Below are positions 1 to 8,491 of a DNA stretch of 64,000 nt, in pieces; within the stretch, counting starts at the first letter, position 1, and each line of letters begins with the position of its first letter. A program made the position numbers and the translations under genes. The DNA comes from Streptococcus infantis (GTDB lineage Bacteria; Bacillota; Bacilli; Lactobacillales; Streptococcaceae). A model generated the notes under the pieces. The model made no database searches and was not told where the DNA came from. It was given only the letters and a program-made list of their open reading frames with translations. The stretch is from the NCBI RefSeq assembly GCF_015546995.1, contig NZ_JADMUH010000003.1:48108-112107 (forward strand), written 5' to 3'.

Positions 1-29
1 GCAAGTTTAGTCTTAGTGTTTAATTTCAT
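1..29 (-). CDS. Start of a leftward CDS, probably a secreted LysM-type protein (partial)
   Basis: Nine complete codons are visible on the minus strand, starting at ATG 29-27 and reading MKLNTKTKL before the window edge. An AGGAG ribosome site lies about 11 nt upstream, and the basic start fits a signal peptide. In pneumococcus a secreted LysM protein of the WalRK regulon is the neighbour of the serine dehydratase genes, so that is the best guess. This rests on synteny and on the WalR-like half-sites upstream, not on visible domains. Confidence 0.5.
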
Positions 30-76
30 TTAAAAAAGTTCTCCTTTTTTCTTATACTACCATGATACCTTTCTAA

Positions 77-170
77 TGTTACTATTTGTTAACGAATTTG
101 TGTAGAAATGTTACAAAACTGTGATTTATTTACTTAAAAAAGCCACTTTTTGTTACAAAACCCTTGTTAT
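77..170. promoter_or_regulatory. Cluster of WalR-like TGTTAN half-sites
   Basis: Six half-sites resembling the WalR/VicR motif TGTWAH occur on the plus strand: TGTTAC at 77, TGTTAA at 87, TGTTAC at 109, TGTGAT at 120, TGTTAC at 151 and TGTTAT at 165. The 109/120 pair has the canonical 5-nt spacing with one mismatch. The 77/87 pair is one base too close and the 151/165 pair is 8 nt apart. The cluster lies between the leftward putative LysM gene and sdaAB. Function is inferred. Confidence 0.35.
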
Positions 171-233
171 AAAAGCTTTTTAATCTTTTTATATATTTCA
201 GAAAGTAATTAAGCACTTACATCTAATCTTTGC

Positions 234-263
234 TATAATAGAAGTAAGAATCTTTTTAAGGGG
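234..263 (+). promoter_or_regulatory. Promoter -10 and ribosome site of the sdaAB operon
   Basis: A perfect TATAAT (234-239) is followed by the ribosome site AAGGGG (258-263), seven bases before the sdaAB start. No good -35 hexamer is visible at the right distance, so activation or a weak promoter is possible. Confidence 0.55.
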
Positions 264-269
264 AAACAG

Positions 270-941
270 ATGCAATCACTTCGTTTTCAATCTGTCTTTG
301 ATATCATTGGACCAGTCATGATTGGGCCATCTAGTAGTCACACGGCAGGAGCTGTTCGTATCGGTAAAATCGTTTCATCTATCTTTGATGATACTCCAAC
401 TGAGGTTGAATTCCAGCTTTTTAACTCTTTTGCAAAAACCTATCGTGGACACGGGACAGACCTTGCCCTTGTAGCTGGTATTTTGGGAATGGATACGGAT
501 GATCCTGAAATTCCAAATAGTTTAGAAATTGCCCATAAGCGTGGCATTAAAATCGTGTGGACCATCCAAAAGGACAGTAATGCTCCCCACCCAAATACTA
601 CGAAAATCACTGTTAAGAACGATCATAAGACTATCAGTGTAACAGGGATTTCAATCGGCGGTGGAAATATCCAGGTGACAGAATTAAATGGTTTTGCCGT
701 ATCTCTCAACATGAACACCCCTACCATCATCATCGTTCATCAGGATGTCCCTGGTATGATTGCTCACGTAACAGAGGCCTTGTCACGCTTCGGCATCAAC
801 ATCGCCCAAATGAATGTAACTCGAGAAAAAGCTGGCGAGAAAGCCATCATGATTATCGAAGTTGATAGTCGTAACTGCGAAGAATCTATCGAAGAGATTC
901 GTAAAATTCCTCATTTGCACAATGTCAATTTCTTTCAATAG
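270..941 (+). CDS. sdaAB: L-serine ammonia-lyase, iron-sulfur dependent, beta subunit
   Basis: Beta chain of the oxygen-sensitive [4Fe-4S] L-serine dehydratase, which deaminates L-serine to pyruvate and ammonia in the cytoplasm. At 223 aa it has the usual length of the two-subunit form. The family signature GPSSSHTAG is at residues 19-27. A C-terminal ACT domain (about residues 150-220, with VPGMIAHVTEALSRFGINIAQM) is the probable effector site. The start is set by AAGGGG seven bases upstream. The alpha subunit follows after 8 bp, so the two are co-translated. The pair feeds serine carbon into pyruvate metabolism. Confidence 0.96.
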   Translation: MQSLRFQSVFDIIGPVMIGPSSSHTAGAVRIGKIVSSIFDDTPTEVEFQLFNSFAKTYRGHGTDLALVAGILGMDTDDPEIPNSLEIAHKRGIKIVWTIQKDSNAPHPNTTKITVKNDHKTISVTGISIGGGNIQVTELNGFAVSLNMNTPTIIIVHQDVPGMIAHVTEALSRFGINIAQMNVTREKAGEKAIMIIEVDSRNCEESIEEIRKIPHLHNVNFFQ

Positions 942-949
942 GAGAAAAT

Positions 950-1822
950 ATGTTTTACTCTATCAAAGAATTAGTCGAACTAGCCGAACTTGACTTCCAA
1001 GGAAATGTTGCTGAGCTCATGATTAGGACTGAGTATGAGCTAACTGGTCGTGAGCGTGAGGAAGTTCTTCTCCTCATGGAACGTAACCTCGAAGTCATGA
1101 AAGCTTCCGTCGAGCTTGGTCTCAGCGAAAAGAAATCTCGTAGCGGTTTGACTGGTGGTGATGCAGCTAAGCTCGACCACTACATCAAAAAAGGAAAGAC
1201 CTTATCAGACTTCACTGTCTTGTCTGCCGCCCGTAACGCCATTGCTGTTAATGAGCACAATGCCAAGATGGGCCTTGTGTGTGCGACACCAACCGCAGGT
1301 AGCGCAGGCTGTCTTCCTGCAGTTCTCACATCTGCTATTCAAAAGTTAGATTTAACGCATGAACAACAACTAGATTTTCTCTTTGCTGCTGGTGCTTTTG
1401 GGCTCGTCATTGCTAATAACGCTTCTATCTCGGGAGCTGAAGGAGGCTGTCAAGCCGAAGTTGGATCTGCCTCTGCCATGAGCGCTGCTGCCCTAACTCT
1501 AGCTGCAGGTGGAACTCCTTATCAAGCGAGCCAGGCTATTGCCTTCGTTATCAAAAACATGCTGGGTCTTATCTGCGATCCCGTTGCAGGTTTGGTTGAA
1601 GTCCCATGTGTTAAGCGTAATGCCATGGGAGCAAGCTTCGCCTTCATCGCAGCTGATATGGCTTTAGCTGGTATTGAATCAAAAATCCCAGTTGACGAAG
1701 TCATTGATGCCATGTACCAAGTAGGCTCTAGCCTCCCAACTGCCTTTCGTGAAACTGCCGAAGGTGGTCTCGCTGCCACACCGACAGGTCGTCGCCTTCA
1801 AAAAGAAATCTTCGGCGAATAA
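950..1822 (+). CDS. sdaAA: L-serine ammonia-lyase, iron-sulfur dependent, alpha subunit
   Basis: Catalytic, cluster-binding chain of L-serine dehydratase (290 aa, full length). Conserved cysteines are visible at 111, 121, 167, 209 and 220. Those in the GGCQAEVG, ICDPVAG and VEVPC motifs are the expected [4Fe-4S] ligands of the family, and the fourth coordination position is taken by the substrate. The start follows an AGGAG site at the end of sdaAB. It is the second gene of a three-gene operon with sdaAB and a HAD phosphatase, with no terminator between them. Confidence 0.96.
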   Translation: MFYSIKELVELAELDFQGNVAELMIRTEYELTGREREEVLLLMERNLEVMKASVELGLSEKKSRSGLTGGDAAKLDHYIKKGKTLSDFTVLSAARNAIAVNEHNAKMGLVCATPTAGSAGCLPAVLTSAIQKLDLTHEQQLDFLFAAGAFGLVIANNASISGAEGGCQAEVGSASAMSAAALTLAAGGTPYQASQAIAFVIKNMLGLICDPVAGLVEVPCVKRNAMGASFAFIAADMALAGIESKIPVDEVIDAMYQVGSSLPTAFRETAEGGLAATPTGRRLQKEIFGE

Positions 1823-1845
1823 TTTCAAGATTACTAGGAGAATCA

Positions 1846-2475
1846 ATGTCATCCTTATCAGCCATCTTTTTTGATCTAGATGGAACCCTTGTGGACAGCT
1901 CTATCGGCATTCACAATGGCTTCACCTATACTTTTGAACAACTGGGAGTCCCTAGTCCAGACGCAAAAACCATCCGTGGTTTTATGGGGCCACCATTGGA
2001 AACTAGTTTCGCTAGTTGCTTACCAACTGAGCAGATTGAGTCAGCTATCCAGCTTTATCGCTCCTATTATAAGGAAAAAGGAGTTTACGAAGCCCAGCTC
2101 TTTCCACAAATCAAGGAACTACTCACTGAACTAGCTCAACAATATCCTCTCTATATCACGACAACAAAAAATACTCCGACAGCAGTCCATATGACAGCTA
2201 ATTTTGAAATCGATCATTTCTTTGACGGCATCTATGGTTCAAGTCCTCAAGCAGTGCGTAAGGCAGATGTCATTCGTCAAGCTTTGGCAACTCATAAATT
2301 GGACCCAGAAAAAGTGGTCCTTATCGGAGATACTAAGTTTGATATGATTGGCGCCCAAGAAACTGGCATTAAAAAACTAGCTGTTACTTGGGGATTTGGT
2401 GAAGAGGAAGAGCTACTGACCTATCAACCTGACTGGGTCGTACATCAGCCAGCAGACATTTTACGTCAACTATAA
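1846..2475 (+). CDS. HAD-superfamily phosphatase (phosphoglycolate-phosphatase-like)
   Basis: A 209-aa HAD hydrolase. Motif I is FFDLDGTLVDSS (nucleophile D10, acid D12), motif II is the TTTKNT stretch near residue 105, and motif IV is IGDTKFDMIGA near residue 160. A helical cap of class C1 (about residues 18-80) separates motifs I and II, as in phosphoglycolate and beta-phosphoglucomutase relatives. The substrate cannot be read from the sequence. It starts 23 bp after sdaAA with an AGGAG ribosome site and ends before a strong terminator, so it is likely co-transcribed with the serine dehydratase genes and may clear a phosphorylated by-product. Confidence 0.88.
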   Translation: MSSLSAIFFDLDGTLVDSSIGIHNGFTYTFEQLGVPSPDAKTIRGFMGPPLETSFASCLPTEQIESAIQLYRSYYKEKGVYEAQLFPQIKELLTELAQQYPLYITTTKNTPTAVHMTANFEIDHFFDGIYGSSPQAVRKADVIRQALATHKLDPEKVVLIGDTKFDMIGAQETGIKKLAVTWGFGEEEELLTYQPDWVVHQPADILRQL

Positions 2476-2491
2476 TTGAAATCCTAAACAA

Positions 2492-2520
2492 AAAACACTC
2501 CAATTAAATTGGAGTGTTTT
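2492..2520. terminator. Bidirectional intrinsic terminator
   Basis: A perfect 14-bp inverted repeat (arms AAAACACTCCAATT and its complement) with A and T runs on both sides lies between the convergent HAD phosphatase and DUF805 genes. It can serve both strands. Confidence 0.85.
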
Positions 2521-2551
2521 TAAATTTGTGCTTGCTTTGATCTGTCATTTA

Positions 2552-2911
2552 TTAGTTAGTTACTTCCTTGGTTGGCATTGCCAGCAGGACTAAAAGAATA
2601 AATCCTCCCATTGGAGCGAAAGCGAGAAAAATGAAGGCCCAGTGAAAGCCTGCGTCACGTAAACGACGAACTCTTAGAGCGATACTCGGTATGAATATCA
2701 CTAAATAAAAAATGATATAAAAACTCAGAATTCCCACACTTGCGATAGGGTCTGCTACTTCTTCTTCAGTGAAGACAGCCTGAAAATAGGTAATATAAAG
2801 AGGAATGGATAAAACACTGTTCATTATCCAAACCCACCAAAAATCCGGACGCGTTGAACGGCCTGTGAAATCTAAAAACCCTTTAAAGAAATTTTTATAA
2901 GCGTTAATCAT
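2552..2911 (-). CDS. DUF805 membrane protein, copy 1 of 3
   Basis: Small integral membrane protein of the DUF805 family, about 119 aa from the ATG at 2911. That start is preferred over one 33 bases upstream because GGAG lies just before it and the protein then begins MINAYKNFF exactly like its two neighbours. Three or four hydrophobic segments are visible. The family's amphipathic motif RRLRDAGFHWAFIF sits before the last membrane span. The molecular role of DUF805 proteins is not established. It is the distal copy of a three-gene tandem array. Confidence 0.85.
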   Translation of the reverse strand: MINAYKNFFKGFLDFTGRSTRPDFWWVWIMNSVLSIPLYITYFQAVFTEEEVADPIASVGILSFYIIFYLVIFIPSIALRVRRLRDAGFHWAFIFLAFAPMGGFILLVLLAMPTKEVTN

Positions 2912-2985
2912 AGGATACTCCGTATTAGATCTTAAACAAGGCATGAGAACTACTAGACAAGATTCAACCGTAAAACCGAAATCTT

Positions 2986-3450
2986 TTAGTTCTTATCTGA
3001 TTCTTCGAACGGTGTATCTTCGATGCCTTCTTCGACATTAACTGCCTGAGGTTCACTATAGTTTACCACTTCAGTTTCTTTTGTCGGCATAGCATGTAAA
3101 ATCAAAAGGGCAATCCCTCCCATAGGGACGAAGCGAAGGAAGATAAAGGCCCAGTGGAATCCGGCATCACGCAAACGGCGAACTGATAAAGCTAAAGTCG
3201 GTACCAAGATTGCTAGGTAGAAAATTGCATAAATAATGACAACTAAACCCAAAACCATAAAAGTAGCTTCGCTCACTGAATCGTCTACTGAAGCCATCAC
3301 GGCACTAAGAAATACAGTGTAGAAATAGATAATCCAGAAAGGAATAGAAAGGATAAAGTTTCCTAACCAAACCCACCAGTAATCTGAGCGCGTTGAACGT
3401 CCAGTGAACTCTGCATAATTCTTAAAAAAATTCTTATACGCGTTAATCAT
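2986..3450 (-). CDS. DUF805 membrane protein, copy 2 of 3, with acidic tail
   Basis: The longest of three tandem DUF805 paralogues (154 aa). It shares MINAYKNFFK, the GRSTRSDYWWVW segment before the first membrane span and RRLRDAGFHWAFIF before the last. It differs by a 35-residue C-terminal extension rich in Glu and Asp (VEEGIEDTPFEESDKN at the very end) that follows the last span and is probably cytoplasmic. This suggests functional divergence after duplication. No function can be assigned. A gap of about 75 bp separates it from copy 1. Confidence 0.87.
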   Translation of the reverse strand: MINAYKNFFKNYAEFTGRSTRSDYWWVWLGNFILSIPFWIIYFYTVFLSAVMASVDDSVSEATFMVLGLVVIIYAIFYLAILVPTLALSVRRLRDAGFHWAFIFLRFVPMGGIALLILHAMPTKETEVVNYSEPQAVNVEEGIEDTPFEESDKN

Positions 3451-3503
3451 GAGATACTCCCAATTTTTATTTTACTAGTAGATACTCGAGTTTACAATTA
3501 TAG

Positions 3504-3539
3504 AACACTCCCAAATCCAACTAGAGACTTGGGAGTATT
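3504..3539 (-). terminator. Hairpin between DUF805 copies 3 and 2
   Basis: An 11-bp stem (AACACTCCCAA pairing with TTGGGAGTATT, one wobble) lies downstream of copy 3 on the minus strand. The T-run after it is poor, so it may be a partial terminator or an RNA-stability element. Confidence 0.5.
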
Positions 3540-3622
3540 GGTAAATTGTCCAACAAGACTCAAGAAGCCCGATTCAAGATTGAATTTTCTTCGTTCTTGT
3601 ATCTTTCCTCAGACAGTTGAAC

Positions 3623-3979
3623 TTATAGTGTTTCCTTTGTTGGCATAGCAAAAAGTACTAGAAGAACAATACTACCCAGTGGAACGAATAAAATAAAGAT
3701 CAATGCCCAGTGGAAACCAGCATCACGAAGGCGACGTACCATCAAAGCAAGTGACGGCAAGAAAAGTGCTAGGCCAAAAATAAAATAAATAATAGCGATA
3801 AAGCCCAAAGTTATAAGAGCACCCTCGTTTCGCGAGTTAGCCAGAGCATTTCCGTATGTTAAGAAGAAAGGAATATAAAGAATAAAATTCCCAAGGCAAA
3901 CCCACCAATAGTCGGAACGTGTTGAACGACCTGCAAAATCTACATATCCTTTAAAAAAATTCTTATAAGCGTTAATCAT
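3623..3979 (-). CDS. DUF805 membrane protein, copy 3 of 3
   Basis: First-transcribed copy of the DUF805 array (118 aa). It starts MINAYKNFFKGYVDFAGRST and carries the same tryptophan-rich segment and RRLRDAGFHWALIF motif as its neighbours. The three copies have nearly identical 20-bp starts but diverge in the first extracytoplasmic loop, which points to duplication followed by divergence. Function is unknown. The upstream 160 bp to the next gene carries that gene's terminator. Confidence 0.87.
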   Translation of the reverse strand: MINAYKNFFKGYVDFAGRSTRSDYWWVCLGNFILYIPFFLTYGNALANSRNEGALITLGFIAIIYFIFGLALFLPSLALMVRRLRDAGFHWALIFILFVPLGSIVLLVLFAMPTKETL

Positions 3980-4073
3980 AAGTTACTCCCTAATTTTTTA
4001 TTTACTATAGTTTACCATATCTGTTCAATAATAACAAGTTTGTTCAAAAAACTCTGAAAGTCTCTCGAAATCT

Positions 4074-4129
4074 AGAAAAAAAAGATACTATCCGCTCTTT
4101 CTCATAAACAGAAGTTACAGATAATATCT
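4074..4129 (-). terminator. Terminator of the glycan gene pair
   Basis: A 10-bp stem with one wobble (AGATATTATC against GATAGTATCT on the minus strand) and a long loop is followed by eight U residues, just downstream of the leftward nucleotide-sugar dehydratase gene. Confidence 0.65.
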
Positions 4130-4138
4130 CATTTATAT

Positions 4139-5989
4139 TTAGTCAACGTGTGTTGTTTCATTAGCAAAAGCTATGATTGCTCTCTTCAATTCAGAACCTT
4201 GCAAGGTACGGAACTCTTCAATCTTCTGATTGATCATCTCAAGAGGCATCACATTTACCTTACCGACAAAGATTTTGTCCATTACTTGATTGTCAACTAG
4301 TTCAGTTGATACAAGCAACTCTTCGTATAGTTTTTCACCTGGGCGAATACCTACTTCTACGATTGGAATTTCATTTTCAGTATGCCCACTAAGTAGAACC
4401 ATTTTCTTAGCCAAATCGTAAATGCGCACAGGTTTCCCCATATCAAGGATAAAGACTTCTCCATCCTTGGCATAAGCGCCCGCATGAATCACCAAACGAC
4501 TAGCTTCTGGAATGGTCATAAAGTAACGAGTCATTCGGAAGTCTGTCACCGTTACAGGTCCACCCTCTGCAATCTGACGTTCAAAGACAGGAATCACACT
4601 ACCACGGCTACCGAGTACGTTACCGAAACGCACCGCACAATAGGTTGATTGGCTACGTTGATTAAATCCTGTAACAATTAACTCAGCCACACGTTTAGTT
4701 GCTCCCATTACGTTTGGTGGATTAACGGCCTTATCTGTCGAAATCATGACCATTTTTGGAACTCGAGCAGCGTCAACTGCCTTAGCAACATTATAAGTTC
4801 CAAGGATGTTATTCTTAAAGGCTTCTTTTGGATTGCGCTCCATCATCGGAACATGTTTATGGGCTGCAGCATGGTAAACAATCGCTGGTTCGTACTGTTC
4901 AAAAACTTGAAGCAAACGATTATAATCTTGAATATCAGCAATGACAGGAACAAAATCAATTTCCTGGAACTTGCGAATCAATTCATGGTAAATCAGATAA
5001 ATAGAGTTTTCTCCATGACCGAGCAAAATGACACGTTCAGGATTGAATCGACTAACTTGACGGCAGATTTCTGAACCGATTGATCCTCCGGCACCGGTCA
5101 CCAAGATGGTTTTGCCAGTGATTTCAGAACCCAGACGTGATTCATCAAGCTGAATCTCTTTACGTCCCAACAGGTCCGTGATATCAATTTTCTGGAAACC
5201 TCCTGCTTGAGGCTGGATACCTTGCACAACTGACTCAATCATCGGCATTTTGAAGCATTTTACACCGATACCGTTACACATTTGCAGGATTCGTTCATAT
5301 TCAGATGGATCTAGAGACGGAATCGCAACGATAACTTTTTCAACTCTGTAGCGTTTAGCCAATTCTGGTAGATCATCATAAGAACCCAAAACTGGGATTT
5401 TCCCAAGCTTTTGTCCTTTTTTCTTTTCATCATTATCCAAAATCCCAACCAGTTCAAGGTCACTGGTAGGATGTTGGTAACTGTCCATAAAGAGCGCGCC
5501 ACCATCACCGGCACCAATCAAGAAGGTACGACGGTGTTCTCCTTCGCCATTTCCCTTTCTACGTCTTGAGTAAATCAACTGCCAGGTGATACGAGGAAGG
5601 AGAATCAAGAAGGTAGTTAATAGGATAAAGAGTACGATAAAGCGGACAGAAAAGAGTGGCAAGAAAGCATAGCAGATCACATAAGATAAGATACTACTGA
5701 TAGTTACTCCGAAGAAAATCTTCATAAAATCTGTGATTTTGCTATATCTACTAATACTAGCATTCAGCCCCCAAAATCCAATCATAAGCTGGTAGAAAAG
5801 GAAGGTTAGACCTGTATAAATGACATAGTCTACCGGGGCTGGATTAATCAAGCCATAAAATAGAATATAGGAAACAATAATTGATAAGACCATACTGGCA
5901 ATATCAAAAAATCCCCAAAATATTTGTTTCTGTTGTTTATTTAATACTTCAACCAGATCAATTACGTAATCTGTTATTTTTTTATTCAT
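4139..5989 (-). CDS. Membrane-bound nucleoside-diphosphate-sugar 4,6-dehydratase (CapD/FlaA1/PglF-like)
   Basis: A 616-aa polysaccharide biosynthesis protein. Four membrane spans (about residues 24-48, 57-75, 88-112 and 115-135) are followed by a CoA-binding-like Rossmann fold (about 153-280) and then an extended-SDR domain with the NAD motif GAGGSIG at 299-305. The SDR part carries STDKAVNP and VMGATKR, the modified active site of 4,6-dehydratases that lack the usual YxxxK. By family it converts a UDP-HexNAc to the 4-keto-6-deoxy sugar for a surface glycan. The GT2 gene lies 57 bp upstream on the same strand, so the two probably form one operon. It is outside any capsule locus. Confidence 0.88.
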   Translation of the reverse strand: MNKKITDYVIDLVEVLNKQQKQIFWGFFDIASMVLSIIVSYILFYGLINPAPVDYVIYTGLTFLFYQLMIGFWGLNASISRYSKITDFMKIFFGVTISSILSYVICYAFLPLFSVRFIVLFILLTTFLILLPRITWQLIYSRRRKGNGEGEHRRTFLIGAGDGGALFMDSYQHPTSDLELVGILDNDEKKKGQKLGKIPVLGSYDDLPELAKRYRVEKVIVAIPSLDPSEYERILQMCNGIGVKCFKMPMIESVVQGIQPQAGGFQKIDITDLLGRKEIQLDESRLGSEITGKTILVTGAGGSIGSEICRQVSRFNPERVILLGHGENSIYLIYHELIRKFQEIDFVPVIADIQDYNRLLQVFEQYEPAIVYHAAAHKHVPMMERNPKEAFKNNILGTYNVAKAVDAARVPKMVMISTDKAVNPPNVMGATKRVAELIVTGFNQRSQSTYCAVRFGNVLGSRGSVIPVFERQIAEGGPVTVTDFRMTRYFMTIPEASRLVIHAGAYAKDGEVFILDMGKPVRIYDLAKKMVLLSGHTENEIPIVEVGIRPGEKLYEELLVSTELVDNQVMDKIFVGKVNVMPLEMINQKIEEFRTLQGSELKRAIIAFANETTHVD

Positions 5990-6046
5990 GTGAATGGTAT
6001 CCTCCTACACAGAGAAAATGTTTAATTGAGCATGAGATAAGGAGTC

Positions 6047-7081
6047 TTAATTTAAATACTGAATTTCAGATTTATAACTTTTTCTCCATTTAAAACCTTT
6101 AATCAATCCAACTACTGTACCTATGCCGTAGGCAAAATGGATTGAAAACAGCATAAATGGCATTAAGAGCAATGCTACATTTTTATGTTTCAATAAGGTA
6201 AGTATAGTCAATGAAATTACAAATAGGCTATAAACTGCTACTAGAAACATTAAAAACAATGGAGAAAAAGGTAGTAATATAGTACTGACAATAATACTTA
6301 ACACAAAAGCAAAGGGAACATAATGAAAAATAGATAGACATTTTGGTTTAACATGAGTTGTCAATCCAATCCATAGACCATTTGAATACTTTTGGTGGAG
6401 CATCTTTTTAAATGTGGGTCGAATATATTGATAAGATAAAACGTTAGGATTAAATCTTATCTTATATCCGTGATTTCTGATACGATAATGAAGTTCATTG
6501 TCTTCTGTTCTTCCAAGCTGTTCATCGACTAGACCAGCTTTCTCAAAAACTTCTCGACGGTACATACCATGAAAAATTGAAGAAACATATCTGTCTTGAG
6601 AGCTGTTTCGATAATCTGCGATGCTACTTCCAAACATATTTTCTTCAACGATATGTAAAGCTTCTGACCATTTCCCTTCGCCTTCAACAACCGTCGGTCT
6701 AGGGCCACCACAGATATATTCTCCCTGATTGATTAGCCCAACATTATTCCTCACAAAATTCTCTGTGACTTTGGAGTGCGCATCAATCTTCAAAATAAGG
6801 TCTCCGTTAGAATTCTTAATCCCTAAATTAAAGCCACTTGCTTGATTCTTTTTAGGGTTATCATACAATCTAATTGACCTAAATTCAGTATCCTCAGAGA
6901 TAAATCGCTGAATAATATCGGTTGTCTTATCTGTGGACATTGCATTAATAAATAGAATTTCAATATCTTCTTTATTATATGTCTGTCTTTTTAAATCTTC
7001 AATTAAGCCCGGTAAATATTTTTCTTCATTATAAGCACTAATCACAATAGAGACGATTAAATTATCGATTTGTTGAATCAC
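6047..7081 (-). CDS. Family 2 glycosyltransferase with C-terminal membrane domain
   Basis: A 344-aa glycosyltransferase of the ExoA/succinoglycan type. The GT-A fold occupies residues 8-240: SIVISAYNEEKYL at the start, a metal-binding-like DAH at 100-102, GGPRP near 122 and the acceptor motif RTEDNE near 190. Three or four hydrophobic spans (about 254-328) anchor it to the membrane. It probably transfers a sugar to a lipid-linked acceptor. With the dehydratase downstream it forms a two-gene glycan module; donor and acceptor are unknown. Codon use is somewhat more AT-rich than in the dehydratase. Confidence 0.87.
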   Translation of the reverse strand: MIQQIDNLIVSIVISAYNEEKYLPGLIEDLKRQTYNKEDIEILFINAMSTDKTTDIIQRFISEDTEFRSIRLYDNPKKNQASGFNLGIKNSNGDLILKIDAHSKVTENFVRNNVGLINQGEYICGGPRPTVVEGEGKWSEALHIVEENMFGSSIADYRNSSQDRYVSSIFHGMYRREVFEKAGLVDEQLGRTEDNELHYRIRNHGYKIRFNPNVLSYQYIRPTFKKMLHQKYSNGLWIGLTTHVKPKCLSIFHYVPFAFVLSIIVSTILLPFSPLFLMFLVAVYSLFVISLTILTLLKHKNVALLLMPFMLFSIHFAYGIGTVVGLIKGFKWRKSYKSEIQYLN

Positions 7082-7204
7082 TTACAGTCTCCTAAATATT
7101 TTCTTTCACTATTTTATCACAATTTTTCAGACTTTCCTATTTTTATTTGAATCCCAGAAAAAAACTAGTAAATATATTGTCCTTCTTTACTATGATTTCT
7201 ATCG

Positions 7205-7286
7205 GCTACGTAGCGAATCACGCCAGGTCAACTTGACATCTTTAGGAAAAAAAATTAAAATAAGCTGTTATCAAAATCAGCTTATT
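7205..7286 (+). promoter_or_regulatory. Promoter and dyad operator of the MFS gene
   Basis: A strong promoter reads TTGACA (7233-7238), 17 bp, TAAAAT (7256-7261). An inverted repeat with 9-bp arms AATAAGCTG (7259-7267) and CAGCTTATT (7278-7286) overlaps the -10 and start point and ends directly against the ribosome site GAGG (7287-7290). Two smaller palindromes, GCTACGTAGC (7205-7214) and GTCAACTTGAC (7227-7237), precede or overlap the -35. This looks like a repressor-controlled promoter. Confidence 0.65.
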
Positions 7287-7295
7287 GAGGTTTAC

Positions 7296-8462
7296 ATGAA
7301 AAAACGATCACTCTTTTTTATTCTAGGAATTATCTTAATCGGAGCGGTCTTAAGAGCTCCTTTCACAGCTTTACCAACTGTTTTGGGAGATATTGCCCAA
7401 GGTTTAGGCGTGGAAGTTAGTTCACTTGGTGTTTTGACCAGTCTCCCTCTCTTGATGTTTGCCCTCTTCTCCTCTTTTGCGACCCGTTTGGCTCAAAAAA
7501 TTGGACTCGAGCACCTTTTCACCTATAGTCTTATCGTATTGACCATCGGTTCAGTGATTCGTATCTTTAATCTTCCTCTACTCTATCTAGGGACTTTACT
7601 TATCGGAGTAAGTATTGCGATCTTTAACGTGCTCCTTCCTAGCGCCATTCAGGCCAATCACCCACAAAAGATTGGCTTTCTGACAACCATCTATGTGACC
7701 TCTATGGGGATTACAACGGCTCTTGCCTCCTATCTCTCTGTACCCATTACTCAAGCAAGCTCTTGGAAAGGCTTGATTCTCTGTTTATCCTTGGCCTGCC
7801 TACTAACTTTAGTTGCCTGGCTCCCCAATCATCGTCACAATCATTTTCTAAAAGGAAGTGAGAAAAAACAAAAGAAAGAGAATATCTTAAAAAACAAGGA
7901 AGTTTGGGCTATTATTGTATTCGGTGGACTTCAGTCCTTACTCTTCTATACCAGTATGACCTGGTTACCTACCATGGCAATCAGTGCTGGCTTATCTCAC
8001 ACAGATGCCGGTCTTTTAGCTTCTATCTTTTCTCTGACTAGTATCCCCTTCTCGATGACTATTCCAAGTTTAACGACTCGTTTGTCCAATCGTCACCGTC
8101 AAATCATGCTGACAGTCATCTCTATCGCTGGATTGCTTGGAATTGCCATGCTCTTATACCCGAACAAGAGTTTCCTCTACTGGTTAGTAGCGCATCTCTT
8201 GATTGGTACTGCCTGTAGCGCTCTTTTCCCTTATCTCATGGTTTGCTTCTCCATCAAAACTAGCTCGCCTGAAAAGACGGCCCAATTGTCTGGACTTGCC
8301 CAGACCGGCGGCTACATTTTGGCAGCTGTCGGTCCAACTCTCTTTGGTTATAGTTTTAACTTTTTCCATTCGTGGATCCCAGCTGTACTGGCTCTTCTAG
8401 TTATTGATATCATTATGACGGTCGCCCTCTTTATGGTGGATCGAGCAGATAAAATCCTCTAA
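7296..8462 (+). CDS. MFS transporter, CynX/NimT-like
   Basis: A 388-aa major facilitator protein with twelve predicted hydrophobic spans and a basic central loop (KGSEKKQKKENILKNKE near residue 190). The N-terminal LRAPFTALPTVLGDI and RLAQKIG segments resemble the CynX/NimT family (cyanate and 2-nitroimidazole transporters). The substrate is unknown. The ATG at 7296 is chosen because GAGG precedes it by 5 bases; an upstream TTG at 7233 would lie inside the -35 box of the gene's own promoter. It is monocistronic and ends in a clear terminator. Confidence 0.88.
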   Translation: MKKRSLFFILGIILIGAVLRAPFTALPTVLGDIAQGLGVEVSSLGVLTSLPLLMFALFSSFATRLAQKIGLEHLFTYSLIVLTIGSVIRIFNLPLLYLGTLLIGVSIAIFNVLLPSAIQANHPQKIGFLTTIYVTSMGITTALASYLSVPITQASSWKGLILCLSLACLLTLVAWLPNHRHNHFLKGSEKKQKKENILKNKEVWAIIVFGGLQSLLFYTSMTWLPTMAISAGLSHTDAGLLASIFSLTSIPFSMTIPSLTTRLSNRHRQIMLTVISIAGLLGIAMLLYPNKSFLYWLVAHLLIGTACSALFPYLMVCFSIKTSSPEKTAQLSGLAQTGGYILAAVGPTLFGYSFNFFHSWIPAVLALLVIDIIMTVALFMVDRADKIL

Positions 8463-8463
8463 T

Positions 8464-8490
8464 CTTCTAGTTTTCACTAGAAGGTTTTTT
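8464..8490 (+). terminator. Terminator of the MFS gene
   Basis: A 7-bp stem CTTCTAG/CTAGAAG with a 6-nt loop is followed by GTTTTTT, two bases after the stop codon. Confidence 0.85.
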
Positions 8491-8491
8491 A

